Positions 4,958 to 5,047 of a stretch of DNA of 5,047 nucleotides are shown here, in pieces. Source of the stretch: Desulfobulbus sp. (GTDB lineage Bacteria; Desulfobacterota; Desulfobulbia; Desulfobulbales; Desulfobulbaceae); NCBI GenBank assembly GCA_028684915.1, contig JAQUEZ010000370.1, positions 1 through 5,047 of the forward strand, written 5' to 3'. Positions within the stretch are counted from its first letter, which is position 1; the number at the start of each line of letters is the position of its first letter. A program made the translations under genes and the position numbers. The notes below the pieces were generated by a model. It saw only the letters and a program-made list of their open reading frames with translations, was not told the DNA's origin and did not search any database.

Positions 4958-5047
4958 TTTGTTCGCCTCAAGTTATTCTTTCTATTCCTTTTGTTCTCTG
5001 CCTTGGCTGCTTCCCAGCCGCCGAGGATCGATCGGGCCACGTATTCA
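4954..5047 (-). CDS. C-terminal end of an unidentified protein (partial)
   Basis: Thirty complete codons are visible, from 5046 to the TGA at 4954-4956. They read EYVARSILGGWEAAK followed by a strongly basic tail, AENKRNRKNNLRRTK. The start lies beyond the window. The final TGA overlaps the ATG of the 42-aa gene. A helix followed by a lysine/arginine-rich tail would suit a nucleic-acid-binding protein, but no family can be assigned from 30 residues. Confidence 0.6.
   Translation of the reverse strand, partial: EYVARSILGGWEAAKAENKRNRKNNLRRTK

Noticed and set aside
1..5047. CRISPR array or tandem repeat array
   Set aside because: No regularly spaced repeats were seen on either strand.

Overview
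The window looks like the left edge of a genomic island in a bacterium. It begins with an intact tRNA-Arg(UCU) gene and its terminator, a common integration site. No ribosomal or core metabolic gene is present. The relatives I can recall for the ISL3-type transposase and the DUF3631 protein suggest a Desulfobacterota/Desulfuromonadales (Geobacter- or Pelobacter-like) host, but this is a soft inference.

Layout. Positions 44-164 hold the tRNA and its terminator. Positions 165-673 form an AT-rich stretch with no intact gene: two TTGTGCCC repeats just past the tRNA, a small patch of coding-like remnant on the minus strand, and a cluster of ATCGAT palindromes. Positions 674-817 hold a possible small plus-strand gene interrupted by an amber codon. 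Positions 807-2166 hold a tight, AT-rich, minus-strand operon of three genes. In order these encode a putative ADP-ribosyltransferase toxin (180 aa), a putative antitoxin (118 aa) and a SecB-like chaperone (142 aa). This is the architecture of toxin-antitoxin-chaperone (TAC) systems and specifically resembles the anti-phage CmdTAC type. It is the most interesting content of the window.

Positions 2167-2490 hold the likely operon promoter and an unexplained 46-codon open remnant. From about 2491 to 2940 lies the C-terminal third of an ISL3-family transposase (minus strand), broken by a +1 frameshift. Its upstream end is fused in frame to a DUF3631 ATPase/primase-like gene that has lost its own 3' end. 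That gene also carries an in-frame TAA (3878-3880) separating a 78-aa N-terminal piece. Upstream of it, still on the minus strand, are a 108-aa gene, a 132-aa gene, a 42-aa small gene and the C-terminus of a gene running off the window. All of these are chained by 4-bp ATGA/GTGA overlaps.

How it fits together. I infer a GC-rich phage- or plasmid-derived replication operon that decayed through a nonsense codon, IS-mediated loss of its 3' end and IS truncation. An AT-rich defence cassette sits between this wreckage and the tRNA attachment site. The TAC operon is the only complete, undamaged unit in the island part of the window, which would fit selective retention or addiction. In the proposed model the SecB-like chaperone folds or protects the antitoxin. 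If the chaperone is diverted, for example by a phage protein, the antitoxin is lost and the toxin is freed.
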